Notes: a model not told the origin generated them from the letters alone. Numbered from the stretch's first letter, positions 44,431 to 56,533 are shown. The stretch: 64,000 nt of DNA from Megascapheus bottae (GCA_024803745.1 JANJXV010000160.1:874001-938000); one strand, 5' to 3'. Numbers and translations are program-made.

Positions 44431-45621
44431 GCATCTCAGGGATATGATTCGTACAGAGCCTCTGATGGTGGGTGGAGGGGTCCGTTACAAAAATCTCTTT
44501 TCCAATTTGACACAAGATGTCCAAGAGAAAGCCTTCCTTCACAGAGTTAAAAAAAAATCAATGATGTGAGCCCATCCTGGAGTCCCAGCTGGGCTTGAGA
44601 TCTCAGCACTGCCCTTCTTACTCCATGTCTCCTGACCCCAGTGAACAATTTGGAACCAAGTTACAATTTCCTTTTCATTCTCATTAAGCAGAATACTCCT
44701 CTTTAACAACCCTCCCTAAACCACCCCCCATCTACAACCCTCCCTGAGCTTTGCTTGACTATAAAGCGCTCTATTTCTCTGTGATCTTTATGTCCTTAGA
44801 AATTACAACATGCTGGCATAGGTATTTAATTATTGAAAGGAGATGTGCCTTGTAAAATATTGTACCTGCAGGTTTGCTCATGCAAAGTAAGGATGGATCC
44901 CACTTGGCCAGACAAAACCTTTGCTATGCTAGAGCTTTGTTCTGGAATAAATCTTGGTTTGTGAAATATGCATCCTATAAGAGCACTTCTGGGTTCTGCC
45001 TAGAACTGGCCAAACTAAAACACCTTTCCCTTTTTTAAATGAAACTAAACCTTGCTTTTACATAATACTGAGCTGACCCCCTCCTAGGCTGGGAATTTAA
45101 AGAACACTTTTAGGGGTAGGGAAAAAAAAACAGATGTCAGATGATCCATCACAGAGTTTCTTTTCCAAGGCTGGAAAGAGCTCCACCACCACACTAAGGA
45201 TAAAAGACAACAGATAAACGTCAAAGTTTGAACTCTGCTCAAAGACATACAAAAGCTTAGGTTGCAGGGAAAGCTCTCTGTGCTGTCCAATATGATAGAC
45301 ATGCTGGTACCATCCAATATTATTGGTTTTGACTTCTAATCCATGGATTTGACTTCAGATGTGTCTGGAATATCCAAAGCAGTGGAATTTCAATTTTACA
45401 TCATAATGTAATCCATTTAGATTTAGTTGCATGGAGCATCATGTAATCCAGGCTTATCCTATTGGACAGTGAATGCAATTACTGATCAATATTCCTAAAG
45501 AACATAGAAGTAAACATGCTCAAAAATATTTGCCAGTGGAATCTGGTAATTTAGAAGAAGGATGAAAGAGCATGATTGAATCAGATTTGTCCTGGGGAAT
45601 TCAAGGTTGGTTTAGCAGAAG
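44431..45621. other. Unannotated stretch
   Basis: Nothing identified. Confidence 0.5.
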
Positions 45622-45788
45622 AAGGAAGGGAAGGGAAGGGGAAGGGAGGGGAGGGAAGGGGAGGGGGAGAGAGAGGAGAGGGGAGGGGGAGCGAAGGGGA
45701 GGGGAGGGGAAGGAAGAGGAGAAAGAAAGAAAAAATAAAAAAAGAAAGAGGGAAGGAGGGAGGGAGGGGAAAGGAAAGGAAAGGAAAT
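45622..45788 (+). repeat. Purine tract (GGGAA/GGGGA)n
   Basis: About 165 bp of A/G with rare other bases, source of the overlapping Gly/Glu/Arg/Lys frames. Confidence 0.95.
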
Positions 45789-45802
45789 CAATGTCAGCGA
45801 TT

Positions 45803-46078
45803 TAGTGGCACAAATTCATGGAATCCCAGTACTCACAAAGAGGAAGCAGGAGGATCACAAATTCAAGGTCAGACTGGGATATAGACCGAGAACCTGGCTC
45901 AAAGAAAAAAAATCAGGTATGGTAGCGCATACATGTAATCCCAGCTGTGTAGGAGGATTCAAATTAAAACCCTATCTGAAAAATAATCAACCCCAAAAGA
46001 GGGCTGGGGGCATTGCTTAAGCAGAAGAGTGCTTGCTGAGTAGACATGAGGCCCTGAGTTCAAATTCCAGCAAAAAAG
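45803..46078 (+). mobile_element. B1-type monomer followed by a B1-dID SINE
   Basis: A first 7SL-like monomer spans about 45803-45912 (gaatcccagtactcacaaag). A second head follows at about 45915 (catacatgtaatcccagctg), then an ID-like unit with caggccctgagttcaaat-like wording near 46047. Confidence 0.6.
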
Positions 46079-47443
46079 GAGAGAGAATACTTACCTGACT
46101 TGAAAAGTAACCTCGTATGTGGTAAGAGTTCTATTAATACTAATTAGAATCAGCTCTATTAACCTTAGCTCATGAATATATTGGTATACTATGTCATTAA
46201 TGTTATTAATATATCATTCATAGTATATTAATAGGAATACACTCATACTAACTTATTCCTGTTAAATACTGTTTAGGATTTCACTGTTCCCTTTTCTTAG
46301 GCTGTGAGTGTTACACCTCCCTGAGATTTTTTTTTTTGTGTAACAAGAGGCTCCCCTGACACTGAGCCTCATGTGTTCTGAGAGTCCGGGGATCCCCAGA
46401 TCTGGGCCCCCCGCCATGCCCCACATGGGCTGGCTTCTCCAACACATGCAGCTGCTCTGTTGGCTGACCCAATCCAGGCCAGTGACTCTGCTTCTCTCCT
46501 GCTTGCCTCAGCAGTTTTGCTTCCCAGCCGTCCACACTCCCAATGGCTCCAATACGTCCAAAGATGAGCACTTCCAAACCCTGAATTATTTACATCTGAG
46601 AGGCTCCATGGGTCCTTTCTCCCTCCAATTCTGCCAGCCCCTCCCCCCTTCCAATGAATCATAGCAAATTTGAATCTTGGCCATACACACACAAAGTGAA
46701 GTTTTGTTTTTTACTTAGAAGGTTCCTCTGGTACACCCAGGAGAAAAAGGGCAGAAAAAGATGGAGGTGGACAGTGGCTTGCAAAGAAAAAGGGAAAGAA
46801 AAGCAAACAACAACAATAACAATAAAGCAACTCTTGCTGAATCAGTAACTAGCAGTAATAGATTTTTTTAAAAAATTCACTTCCAGGCTCAGTTGGGGAA
46901 AACAAGATACATTTCCTTGCAATAATTTAAAGAGTGGAATGTTTCATTCCCAGAGAAACTACAGCTGTTTTGACCTATTCCTGGCTTTAGGTTGGACTAT
47001 TATTTGCATTCTCTGAATTATTATTGTTGTTATTTCTTTTCCTTTCTTAACATGGTAGCATTTAGGAATGGAGCCAAGTTATAGCCTGATTAAAGTCTTT
47101 CACTCTGAATTAAAGGTTTTGAATCCAGCCTTAGGCTTCAGCCTCAGATTTTTGTTGCTGTAGCTGCTGTTTTCCATCCACACCTCCCCATCTCCAGGGG
47201 AGAAGAATAGAACTAGAAATCAGTCCGCTGCAGGCACACCCCTCTGAGGTTACACCAATTGGCTCCAAGGAGGGTGCCACTGCTGTTTTGGATGTTATAA
47301 GGCCACTGTGGCTGCAACCAGGCCAGTAAGGGGACAAAGGACATCTCCCTGAGGGAAAGGCCAAGGGAAGAGAAGGACCCTTCCCAAGCATTCTCATGTT
47401 CTAGAAAAGTCACTCTCCTTGCAATTCCTTTTTTCATCTCAAG
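46079..47443. other. Unannotated stretch
   Basis: 46340-46690 is GC-richer with 90-107 codon frames on both strands and no splice signals I would rely on. 46170-46240 is AT-rich. Confidence 0.45.
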
Positions 47444-47671
47444 AGTTCTGATAACTCACACCTGTAATCTCAGCTACTCAGAAGTCTAAGATCTAAGGAT
47501 GGCGGTTCAAAGCCAGTCCTGGCAGAAAAGTCCCTGAGACTCTTACCTCCAATAAACTATCAAAAAGCCAGAAGTTAGGGGTGTGGCAAGTGGTAGAGCA
47601 CCAGCCATGCAGCTGGGGATAGCAGGCAGGAATATGAGTGTGAGGCCTTGAGTTCAAGCACCGGTAGTGAC
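47444..47671 (+). mobile_element. 7SL-headed Geo SINE, diverged tail
   Basis: Good head and junction (gactcttacctccaataaac). The tail has an insertion around 47610-47640. Confidence 0.8.
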
Positions 47672-47923
47672 AAGTTCATTCATCAATTCACTTCAGTCAC
47701 CTGTAACATGAGATCATAAGAGCACCTAGGTCAAAGTGTTGGGTCTGAGATATTTACAGATGCACTGATCAGTAATCAATCAATGCTGGCTGGTGTGTAC
47801 TGCTCCTCTTTAAGGTGCTTTCTCTACCTGATCATCTAGCATGTCATCTTCCCATGTCTGCCAAGATCGCACTTGCCGATAATGGAAAAAGCACAAACCA
47901 TACACGTGTGTGCGTACAGGCTT

Positions 47924-47925
<2 letters not shown>

Positions 47926-47968
<43 letters not shown>
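47926..47968 (+). repeat. (CA)n microsatellite
   Basis: About 21 uninterrupted CA units. Confidence 0.97.
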
Positions 47969-47979
47969 ACTTGTCTGTC

Positions 47980-48186
47980 GAAATAGGCTCTTTTCTGCCC
48001 AGGAGGGCCTTAGACTGCCATCTTCCCAATCATTGCCTGCTGAGCAGCAGAAATTATAGATGTCAGCCACCAAGGCCTGGCTGATAGAAAGATCTCTCTA
48101 GAAGACAGCTCAGTGGGCCCTTGGACCATAATCCTCCTCTGTCTATGCTTCAACATGGAGCTGGGATTTCAGGTGTGCACTACTGT
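47980..48186 (-). mobile_element. 7SL-like SINE pieces, antisense
   Basis: Reversed B1-like words at 47990-48083 (gcctgctgagcagcagaaat) and again at 48120-48186 (atggagctgggatttcaggt). Confidence 0.45.
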
Positions 48187-48354
48187 TGGTTTGTTGGTTG
48201 AAATGGGGATAGGGGGAAACTCGAGCCCTGTGCAATGTCAGAGCCCACGTCCCATGTCTGTTACTTGCCTGTTGAAGGGAGGGAGGGAAAGCGGGCAATC
48301 TATCCCTACTGGGTGAAGGCTGAGAGAAGAGAAGGGGGGAGGTAAGATGGTAAG

Positions 48355-48561
48355 GGCTGGGAGTTTGGCCTAGTGGTAGAGTGCTTGCCTGGCATGCACA
48401 AAGACCTGGGTTCGATTCCTCAGTACCACATACACAGAAACGGTGCTGTGGCTCAAGTGGTAGAGCACTAGCCTTGAGAAAGCCCAAGGACAGCGCTCAG
48501 GCCCTGAGTTCAAGCCTCATGCCTCCGGACTGGCAAAAAAAAATTTTTTTTTAAAAAAAGG
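48355..48561 (+). mobile_element. IDL-Geo SINE with internal deletion
   Basis: Complete ID half, but about 15 bases at the start of the Geo half (aaaaagccagaagtg) are missing. The A-tail passes into T- and A-runs. Confidence 0.92.
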
Positions 48562-49171
48562 TAATCAATGCCCTTTTTGGCCACAGGCTGCTGGGTACCA
48601 GGCCATGGAGAAAAAGACAGAAGAATGTGAAAGAGCAGAAGGAGAAATGAAGCAGTCATGGACCCCGCTGCCAGGAAAGCCTGCACTGTTCTGGCTGCTG
48701 CCAGTGCCAACAGGAATGGCAGGCAGCCTGGAGCTCTTGACAGAGGATGGGGAGGAAAGCCAGGAGCGAGAGTCAGCCGGAGGGAGATGCTGGAGGGGCT
48801 TCCCCAACTGAGCAGGTGCCTGGGGAAGGAAGACCCTACCCAAGAACAGCCTTGGGAGCCACAAACAATCCCCCTCCCCAACCTGTGCCCTGGACCTCCT
48901 ACTCTCCCAGATCTCAAAGCAGCTAGCCCCAGCTCTCCTTCAGCCAGGCCAGCTGCCCGGCAGGCAAGCAGATGGTGACATCTTCACTAGAGCCAAAATT
49001 ACCTTTCCAGGAAAATGTCTCAACCTTCTCTGGAGGACACAGAAAGGAGCGTGCACCATGGAGAATTTCAAACTTTCTCAAGAAGCTACAGCTTCTTAAA
49101 AGTATTTGAGTGAAACAAAAATGTATTTTGACTATAGATTGTTCAGTGCCTCCGATTTAAAAAGAAAAGAA
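48562..49171. other. Unannotated, GC-rich stretch
   Basis: Open frames on both strands (up to 135 codons on the minus strand at 48510-48917) overlap each other and enter the SINE. I see no conserved domain. Confidence 0.45.
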
Positions 49172-49366
49172 AGGTTGTTGAAAGTTGCCTATAATCTCAA
49201 CCACCTGGGAGGCAGAGGTAGGAAGATGACAGTTCAAGGCTGAACTGGGAGAAAATACAAGACCTATCTGAAAACCAAACTAAAAGCCAAGGGACTGGGA
49301 ACAGGGCTCAAGTAATAGAGCACCTACCTAGAAAGCACAAGGCCCTGAATTTAATCCCAGTACAAA
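49172..49366 (+). mobile_element. B1-dID SINE
   Basis: 7SL-like head (ataatctcaaccacctggga) then an ID unit with both promoter boxes recognisable (gggctcaagtaatagagcac, ggccctgaatttaatccca). Confidence 0.8.
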
Positions 49367-49371
49367 AAATA

Positions 49372-49418
<47 letters not shown>
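49367..49418 (+). repeat. (AAT)n at a SINE tail
   Basis: About 16 aat units at the 3' end of the B1-dID copy. Confidence 0.96.
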
Positions 49419-49420
<2 letters not shown>

Positions 49421-49421
49421 C

Positions 49422-49652
49422 AGGTGCTGGTGGCTCATACCTGCATTCCTAGCTACTCAAGAAGCTGAGATCTGAGGATCAAGGTTCAAAGCCAGTAGGG
49501 GCAGAAAAGTCTATGAAACTCTTATCTCCAATTAACCACCTAAAAACCAGAAGTGGCACTGTGGCTCAGAATGGCAGTGTGCTAGCCTGAAAAGAAAAAG
49601 AGCTCAAGGACAGTGACCAGGACCAGACTTCAAGTCCCATGACCAACAGAAA
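49422..49652 (+). mobile_element. 7SL-headed Geo SINE
   Basis: Complete, directly downstream of the AAT array, and ends in a TAAC tetranucleotide run (49654-49679). Confidence 0.88.
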
Positions 49653-49679
49653 ATTAATTAACTAACTAACTAACTAACA

Positions 49680-50394
49680 GTCAGGTAGTTTCCAGAACTT
49701 TAGCTCCTTACTCCCCAACCCTGTCATCCCTTGTGAGCAGCTAGTCATGGACTAAAAATCACTGAATTAAACTATTCTATCTGTCTCTGTCTCATCCCCT
49801 CCCTCTCAAATCTCAACATCTGGCTCCCAGATGTATGCTTACCACTGCACTTACTGCTTGCATAACAGACAGGTTCCATTATCAATGCTAATCTGTTTAC
49901 CTAATTCTAGAACTCTGAGGGGCTGTGCTGGGAAATATTGCACGCTCCATTCCACATCAAGTAGGGACATGTTCGGTGAGTGATTAGCAATGTCTGCATG
50001 GAAACAGGAAGCTGGATGCATGGGTCCAGTACTCACACAGAGGGCCGCATCTTCATCACTCTGCTTCTGGACAATGTTTGACTCTAAAAAGCTCCCTTCT
50101 GACTGGAGAAAACATTTATGCTGACTATGAGACACAAATGAATGATTGAAGGCCTCCAGAGGAAAGGATTTTGAAGCAAACAAGGAATTTCTCTAGCATC
50201 TCTATCCTCAAAACTCATATGACTCCCCTGTTAGACTTCATGTCTGCATGTACTGTTGTCAAAACTACTTTTTCCTACTTCACAAGAATGAGAAGATGGG
50301 TCCCCTGGACCTCGTCACTCCTAAACTGGCCCCATCCTGTCCACTGCAGATAAGCATCAACTTGCAAATCCTAGCCTGATAGAACTATCCTAAG
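49680..50394. other. Unannotated stretch
   Basis: A 110-codon minus-strand frame at 49851-50183 has no recognised domain and no supporting splice signals. Nothing else seen. Confidence 0.45.
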
Positions 50395-50540
50395 ATGTGT
50401 AGACCTCACTGGTCAGGGACTCAAATCTCAGCTGACCAAGTGGATGGCCTTGGGGGGGGGAAATTATTTGCCCTTGCCAGCCTCAGTTTCCTCCTATGCA
50501 TGAGAAAAAGGAAAGAATTCGGAGCTCATGTAAGAATTAA
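50395..50540 (+). mobile_element. MIR SINE
   Basis: Sense pattern: gggactcaaatctcagctga, gccagcctcagtttcctcct, atgtaagaattaaggaaat. Confidence 0.65.
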
Positions 50541-51183
50541 GGAAATTACAGTTGTTCTGCTCCTAAAATCTACAGGATATTTAAGATACACTGCTTTCTT
50601 TTCCCCTCTTTTCATACCCTCAAGGCTATTTCAAGCTTTCTCCACAGGCAGTGAGTAAGGCATCAGAAATGTCTCTGTGCTGAATTAATGTAGCTGAGAA
50701 ATGAGAAACCCCTCCCTGTGCCCCCAACTTGAGCCCTCCTCCTCTCTGTTTAGATTCAACTCAAAATAGCTGAACTTAGATGGAACCAGTTGGGGTCTGT
50801 CTTTGTATCTGGAGGCTTAAAAAAAAAGATTCAAACCTTAAGCCCAACAGCTGCAGGTTAGTCAAGGACCTGATTCTGCCTGGTTAATTAACTTTAACCT
50901 CCAACCCAAGTCACTGTACATTTGTGCAGCTGACTCCTTTGATGCTAAAAGAATAAGCTTTTATCCAATGATTTATAATTTTTTAAAAGAAACTGTTTTA
51001 AGTAGCATAGGTGTATAGTTGTGTTTTTTTAATTAAATAGAACCAAAGCATTTCAAATGAAGAACTGTTCCTCAAAATACTAGTCTTACAAATCTTGCCA
51101 GAAATGCATTTATTAAAAGTAGGCTTCTCAATGTAGTTTAGGTACATTTAATAAATGTAAGTGTACATATAAAAGCAAATAAC
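50541..51183. other. Unannotated stretch
   Basis: AT-rich near 50970-51050. Nothing identified. Confidence 0.5.
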
Positions 51184-51400
51184 GGGGCTGGGAGTGTGGC
51201 CTAGTAGTAGAGTGCTTATCTAGCATGTACAACGCTCTGGGTTCAATCCCTTGGTACCACATACACAGAGAAAACAGAAAGTGGTGGTGCTGTGACTCAA
51301 GGGGTAGAGTGCTAGCCTTGAGAAAGCCCAAGGACAATGCCCAGGCCCTGAGTTGAAGCCCCAGGACTGGCAAAACAAAACAAAACAAAACAAACAAAAA
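51184..51400 (+). mobile_element. IDL-Geo SINE with (AAAAC)n tail
   Basis: Full length with several substitutions. The tail from 51372 is an aaaac pentamer repeat. Confidence 0.92.
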
Positions 51401-51470
51401 ACAGATAAAAAAGAGATACGTAGATAGAGACTCATACTCAGACAAATGTGTGTTTGGCGGAGTGGTTACT

Positions 51471-51620
51471 GGGTCTTGAACTCAGAGCCTAGGCTCTGTC
51501 CTGCAACTTCTTCCTCTCCAGACTGAGGCTCTGTCCCTCAGCTTCCTCCTCTCCAGCTGAGCCTAGGCTCTACTTCTGGATTTTTGGTGGATCTGAGCCT
51601 TACAGGCATGAGATGTCAGT
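51471..51620 (-). mobile_element. Geo-tail SINE fragment, rearranged
   Basis: Reversed ggtcttgaactcagagcct, then an internally repeated ctctgtcc...cttcctcctctccag segment. Strongly altered. Confidence 0.5.
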
Positions 51621-52291
51621 CTCATACAAGCATGTTACATATGGATCTCTTTATAATAGATCCTAAAATTTACTTCATTCTGGTATACCTACATCTATGC
51701 TTTCAATGGCTCCATTGTTAAAAGAAATTACCATTATTCCAATATTTAGGCGGGCCATCATTTCCCCCTCATTTTCCACTAACAGACAAATAGGAGATAT
51801 TTTATATTTCCCATGATGATGTTGGAGCAACAGGCCTGCACATGAGTCTCTGTGTAAAGATTTCTTTTTTTTTTTACACTTCATATTTAGAGTGTAGAAT
51901 GGTTTCTAAAAGCCTACGCACTCAGAATTCAGTTAGCATTTAAGAACGTAAAACATACTTGCATAGGCAGCTCCGGGAGCTCCCACTGCAAAGGGTACAT
52001 GTTGCCTGATTCCAAAAGAACTACTTACTTCCACAGCCATATACAATGTAATCCCAGCACTTGGGAGGTGGGGGAAGGAAGACCACTGGACAGTAAGAGA
52101 CTTGTGGAGAAGAGCTAGGAGGCCCCAGCTGCACAAACCAAAGCCAGACAAGATTTTCCAACAGCCATCAAGCCCCCAGACACAGGATCAAGGCTAGCTA
52201 CCAGGTCAAGGGCTTGCTACCAACCCTATCTATTGTTGGCTACATGTGAACCCATCCAACAATGGGGATTCCTATCTCAAGAATGCACAGA
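51621..52291. other. Unannotated stretch with a possible B1 scrap
   Basis: 52046-52075 reads tgtaatcccagcacttggga, a B1/Alu-like phrase, without an extended match. Confidence 0.4.
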
Positions 52292-52481
52292 CAGCTGGGT
52301 GCTGCTGGCTCATGCCAATAATCCTACTCAGGAGGCTGAGATCTGAGCATCATGGTTCAAAGCCAGCCTAGACGCTATATCCAATGAATCACCAGAAAAC
52401 CGGAAGTAGCACTGTGGTGCAGAGTCATAGAGTACTAATCAGGCCCTGAGTTCAAGCCCCACATTCAACCAAAAAAAAAAG
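52292..52481 (+). mobile_element. 7SL-headed Geo SINE, shortened
   Basis: Head and tail present. The gccttgagcaaaaag part of the tail is deleted (tactaatcaggccctgag). Confidence 0.85.
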
Positions 52482-53210
52482 GTACAGACATGTCCCTGCC
52501 AGTGCTGTTTTGGGTTTTTTTTCAGTGGATCTGGGGCACAATGGATAATACCAGGTATATCTTGGGCATTCTGTACCTCTCCACCATCTTTCCCCCATAA
52601 TTCTCTCCTGGTTTAAAGCTTCCAAACAGAAGCTTTAACAGCTCAAAGGGACTACCGTACTGTATGTGTGAGAAATCAACACTCCAGGCCTTCAAGGAGA
52701 ACAGAGGAGGCATTCGGGCTAGCACAGGGAAGAATTCTGTACAGTCACCATCCAGAATAGCAGCAGCCCAGATGGGCGCATATCAAATGTTCCTCGTGCA
52801 CACGATTCGGTCACCTCCCTTCTTCACCGAGCCAAATATCCATAATTTAAAAGCTGTAAAGCCTGAGCTTTCCCTGTGGGCTCTCTAGCCCCCCCTTCCT
52901 GGGGTGGGGGAAAGGGTCAACACTTTCTTGGTAGTTATAGATGCCATCTGAATACTGCTGGGTTGCTTAACATCTCTGCAGACAACCATGCACTCTCTGG
53001 GTCCTTAAGAACAAGTGATACAGGGCTGAGCTCCTGGAAGGGATGGGTGAACCGGGGTGTGTGGGTACCAGGAAGGGGAAGGGACAGAGGCTGTGTAATG
53101 GACAAGGTCAGCCTGGGCAGGATACATACAGGAATGCAATGTGAGTGCATGAGGGGCGAGGATGGGAGCGTCATTGCTTTCCACACTGCCACAATGAAAT
53201 CCTCCTCCCT

Positions 53211-53212
<2 letters not shown>
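52482..53212. other. Unannotated stretch
   Basis: Frames near 52876-53298 run into the CT repeat. No domain recognised. Confidence 0.45.
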
Positions 53213-53294
<82 letters not shown>

Positions 53295-53297
53295 ATA
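53213..53297 (+). repeat. (CT)n microsatellite, about 80 bp
   Basis: Nearly pure CT with one extra C near 53281. Confidence 0.97.
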
Positions 53298-53584
53298 AAG
53301 TTCTTAACTGTTTTATGACTCAGCTAGGCATCCCAACTTTTCTTGGCCTGCTTTAGGGTAACACATTTGCCAAATGTTCTGGCCTCAACAAACAGCACTC
53401 AAGGAATTCTTCCCCGTCATCCAGAGCAAAGAGGAAATGTCAGCCTTCGGTTCAGTAAGTTCTCTCCACGTAAGCAACACTGCCCTGCACTAGGTGTTCG
53501 GATTCTACTGAATTCTTTAATTATATCTTCCTTTGGGATCTAAAAAAAAATGCATTTCAGGATTTTTGTTTGGTCTTGTTTTTG

Positions 53585-53720
53585 TTTTTTTTTCTTTTTT
53601 TTTAAAATTTTTTTATTGTAATTAGTAAAAGGGTTACATGATATTTGCCAGATAGAAGGTGCATTAATTCACATACATTGATACCCTTTCACATGTCTTG
53701 GTACCCATTTCCCTCCCCCC
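53585..53720 (-). mobile_element. Extremely short L1 3' tail with 15-bp target duplication
   Basis: Only the last about 100 bases of L1 3' UTR plus the tail were inserted. ttggtcttgtttttg flanks it exactly (53570-53584, 53721-53735). Confidence 0.95.
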
Positions 53721-53735
53721 TTGGTCTTGTTTTTG

Positions 53736-53925
53736 AACTCGGGGCTTGCACACTCTTTCTGAGCTTTTTTCTTTCTTTTTTTTTTCCCTCAAGGCTTTCA
53801 CTCTACCACTTGAGCCACACTGACACTTCCGTTTTTTTTCTGAGTGGTTTATTACAGCTAAGAGTCTCACAGACTTTCTGTCCCCAGGCTGGCTTTGAAC
53901 CACAATACTCAGATCTCAACCCCCC
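53736..53925 (-). mobile_element. 7SL-headed Geo SINE, antisense, head truncated
   Basis: Reversed tail with an expanded T-run (53767-53785) and junction. Only the start of the head remains. Confidence 0.8.
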
Positions 53926-54009
53926 TCAATAGGTAAGATGGCAGGCTGAGAGCAGATGGATATTATGTTACCGATGACAGATGCTAATTTACACCCCACT
54001 CTCGGCCCC

Positions 54010-54075
54010 CAGGCCCCCAATGCAATGCCTAGCAAGAGGTTTGGCACTCGGTAAACTTACACCAGCAAGAACAGC
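54010..54075 (+). mobile_element. L2 3' end fragment
   Basis: gcaatgcctagcaagaggtt, then tggcactcggtaaactta, resembling the L2 terminus. Confidence 0.5.
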
Positions 54076-54650
54076 ATTGCCCTGGGAACCTTCGTGAATT
54101 CTCCAACCCTTTCCTAGACTGAAGCCAGATTAAGATGCCAGTCATCTCTTACGTCAAACCAGTAGTAGGCTGGAGAATTTCACATCCTACTCTTTATTTA
54201 TCTGACACAGGTAATTCTCAGCCCCCAAAACTTAGGACCTTGGATGCACACAGTTCCACAACACCTGACTTGGGAACACGAGATGAGTAATACAGAAATG
54301 AATCTCCAGGCCCAGTTCAGTAAATAGGACTCTCCATTTCCTGACAACACACAACAAAACACCCTTTGCCTTCTGCTGCATCCCATCTCCTAGGAAACAT
54401 CATAATAGGCTTAGCAAAAGCCAGGAAGATCTTAGGAGACCGGCTGTTCACTCTGCAACAGGGCTGCACTTAAGTGTTCTATTCAAGAAGCACACATTGG
54501 GTTGGCCTCCACATTAACCTGCTAGGAATGAAGACACACGTCAGAAACAGGTGGGAGAGAGGCAGAACTCAGAGCCTGGAAGGCAAAGAGAACTCTGTGA
54601 GTCAATGCTCTAATTAGGAACTTGTATGTTCTGCTTTCCCTGCAAGCAGG
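54076..54650. other. Unannotated stretch
   Basis: Nothing identified. Confidence 0.5.
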
Positions 54651-54678
54651 AACACACACACACACACAGACACACACA

Positions 54679-54718
<40 letters not shown>
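54651..54718 (+). repeat. (CA)n microsatellite with CAGA interruptions
   Basis: About 32 units, interrupted twice by cagaca. Confidence 0.97.
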
Positions 54719-54720
<2 letters not shown>

Positions 54721-54829
54721 TTCCATGTACGTTGTGGCTCCTTTAGACAATTAGGGAAATGATAAGGACCTTCCATTTTGTCTATCATTTAAAATCATGA
54801 TAAACGATCCAGTAGGGTTTTTCTTTTCT

Positions 54830-55019
54830 TTTTTTTCCAGTCCTTGGGCTTGAACTCAGGGCCTGAGTACTGTCCTTGGACTTTCTCAAGGCTAGCATTC
54901 TACCACTTGAGCCACAGCACCATTTCTGGCTTTTTCTATGTAGGTGGTACCAAGGAATCGAACCTGGGTCTCTGTGCATAATAGCCAAATACTCTACAAC
55001 TAGGTCACACTCCCAGCCC
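54830..55019 (-). mobile_element. IDL-Geo SINE, antisense
   Basis: Complete reversed copy from gggcttgaactcagggcct to cacactcccagccct. Confidence 0.94.
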
Positions 55020-55486
55020 TTGTCCCTCCCAGCCCTCTTTCTTTTTTTTTTTAAATGCACATTTGTAAAAGAAACTTGGGCTACATCTAATCTAACCATG
55101 CCCACTTCTGGGAAAACTTCCACCCCCACCATAAATATATCCCTGTGTCTGTGACAATATTGAGGCCAAATGAGTCACTTGAAAAACCTGAGAAGGGTAT
55201 TCCATGTTCCAAAGACAAGCAAAAATAATAATAATAACAACAACAAACCTAATTAAGTCCAGAAAGGAGTAGAAATGAGTCAGGCGCATGTTCACATTGG
55301 AATGAGTAACAAGAGGAGATGATATGGATAAAGGGAAAAGTTAACCAACCACCCCTAAGGGGTGACATTTTACAGAGGACGCCCCACCTGCATGGGACTC
55401 ACTGCACACTGTAACACCTCATTTTTTCCCCATCATTTTCTGAACTTACTGTGTCTCTCTTGCCTACATTCGTCTTTGTATCTTTT
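55020..55486. other. Unannotated stretch
   Basis: AAT/AAC run at 55226-55247. Otherwise nothing. Confidence 0.5.
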
Positions 55487-55502
55487 AAGAAGTCCCCTTC
55501 TA

Positions 55503-55996
55503 AAATGTAAAGACTTAGAAAAAATCATTATTAAGTGAAGTAAGCCAGACTCAAAGGAACATAGGACCAATAGTCTCCCTCATTTGTCATAATCAGTAGA
55601 AACCTTGGGCTCTTCTAGCAGAGATTTACAATAGAACAAAATCTAGAGACATTAGGCCAAATAGTATGACACTAAATGTAAAGACCTCCAGGATAAGGAA
55701 ACAAAAGTCATATTATGAGTGATTGTTGTCCTTAATGTACTATGTTATCTCTCATCTCTTTTGCCATCCCTTGGTTATCTCATATTGTTACAATATTTCA
55801 CCTTGTTATCTGATATATTTTATATGTGCTTAATTGGTTATTTGAAATTGGATAGGGAAGGGGGAAATCAAGATAAGCGGATGAGGGTAGGAGGGAAATG
55901 GGGACCATGTCATGAGAAAGGGTATCAATGTTTGTGAAGTTACACACCTTTTATCTGGTAAATATAATGTAACCCTTCTATTAATCACAATAAAAA
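55503..55996 (+). mobile_element. 5'-truncated L1 3' UTR with perfect 16-bp target duplication
   Basis: Starts with the last bases of ORF2 (aatgtaaagacttagaaaaa), then the full 3' UTR and a short A-tail. aagaagtccccttcta occurs at 55487-55502 and 55997-56012 without a mismatch, so this is probably among the younger insertions here. Confidence 0.97.
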
Positions 55997-56012
55997 AAGA
56001 AGTCCCCTTCTA

Positions 56013-56290
56013 TTGTTTGGGATCCAACTCTTCCTCAGATCCTGACTTTACCTTTTTTTTAACCCAGGGGGTCACTTAAGGGATGTATATAAGGAGATGT
56101 GATGTCATGTCTAGTGAGTTTGGGGGACTGATGTGGAGTAAGGTTCATCGAAGACGAAGGAGCATAGATGCTGCACCCAGACAGCAAGAGTGTGCAGGTA
56201 GCCTCACAAAGAAGCATCCCTGAGAGAGTCACCTAGCTTCTGGATGCATTGACACACAAACACTGACTAAAGGGGGAAGAAAATCAGGGA
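56013..56290. other. Unannotated stretch
   Basis: Nothing identified. Confidence 0.45.
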
Positions 56291-56400
56291 AAATAAAGGG
56301 TGATATCGACAAAGAGTCACTGTACTCTTAACCTGACTTACAGAACTGTAACCCCTTTGTACAACTACATAGTAATAGTAATAATAGCAAATCATAAATG
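56291..56400 (+). mobile_element. 3' terminus of the unnamed dispersed repeat (copy C)
   Basis: aaagagtcactgtactctta, then aacccctttgtacaactaca and an A/T-rich end parallel copies A and B, although the atcaagatg part is degraded. Confidence 0.4.
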
Positions 56401-56436
56401 ACATAAAATTCAAAAGAAATACAATATTAGGAAATG

Positions 56437-56533
56437 AAGGGGAAGAAGAATAGGAAGGGAAGGAAAAGGAGGAGGAGGAGAAGGAAGAGGAGGAGGAGGA
56501 GGAGGAGGAGAAGGAGGAGGAGAAGGAAGAGGT
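56437..56533 (+). repeat. (GGA)n / GA-rich purine tract
   Basis: gga triplets with gaagga interruptions, the source of the Ser/Phe/Leu-rich minus-strand frames. Confidence 0.95.

Noticed and set aside
48510..48917. 135-codon minus-strand frame with a Leu-rich stretch
   Set aside because: It overlaps a SINE at its end and competes with open frames on the other strand. No splice or start context supports it.
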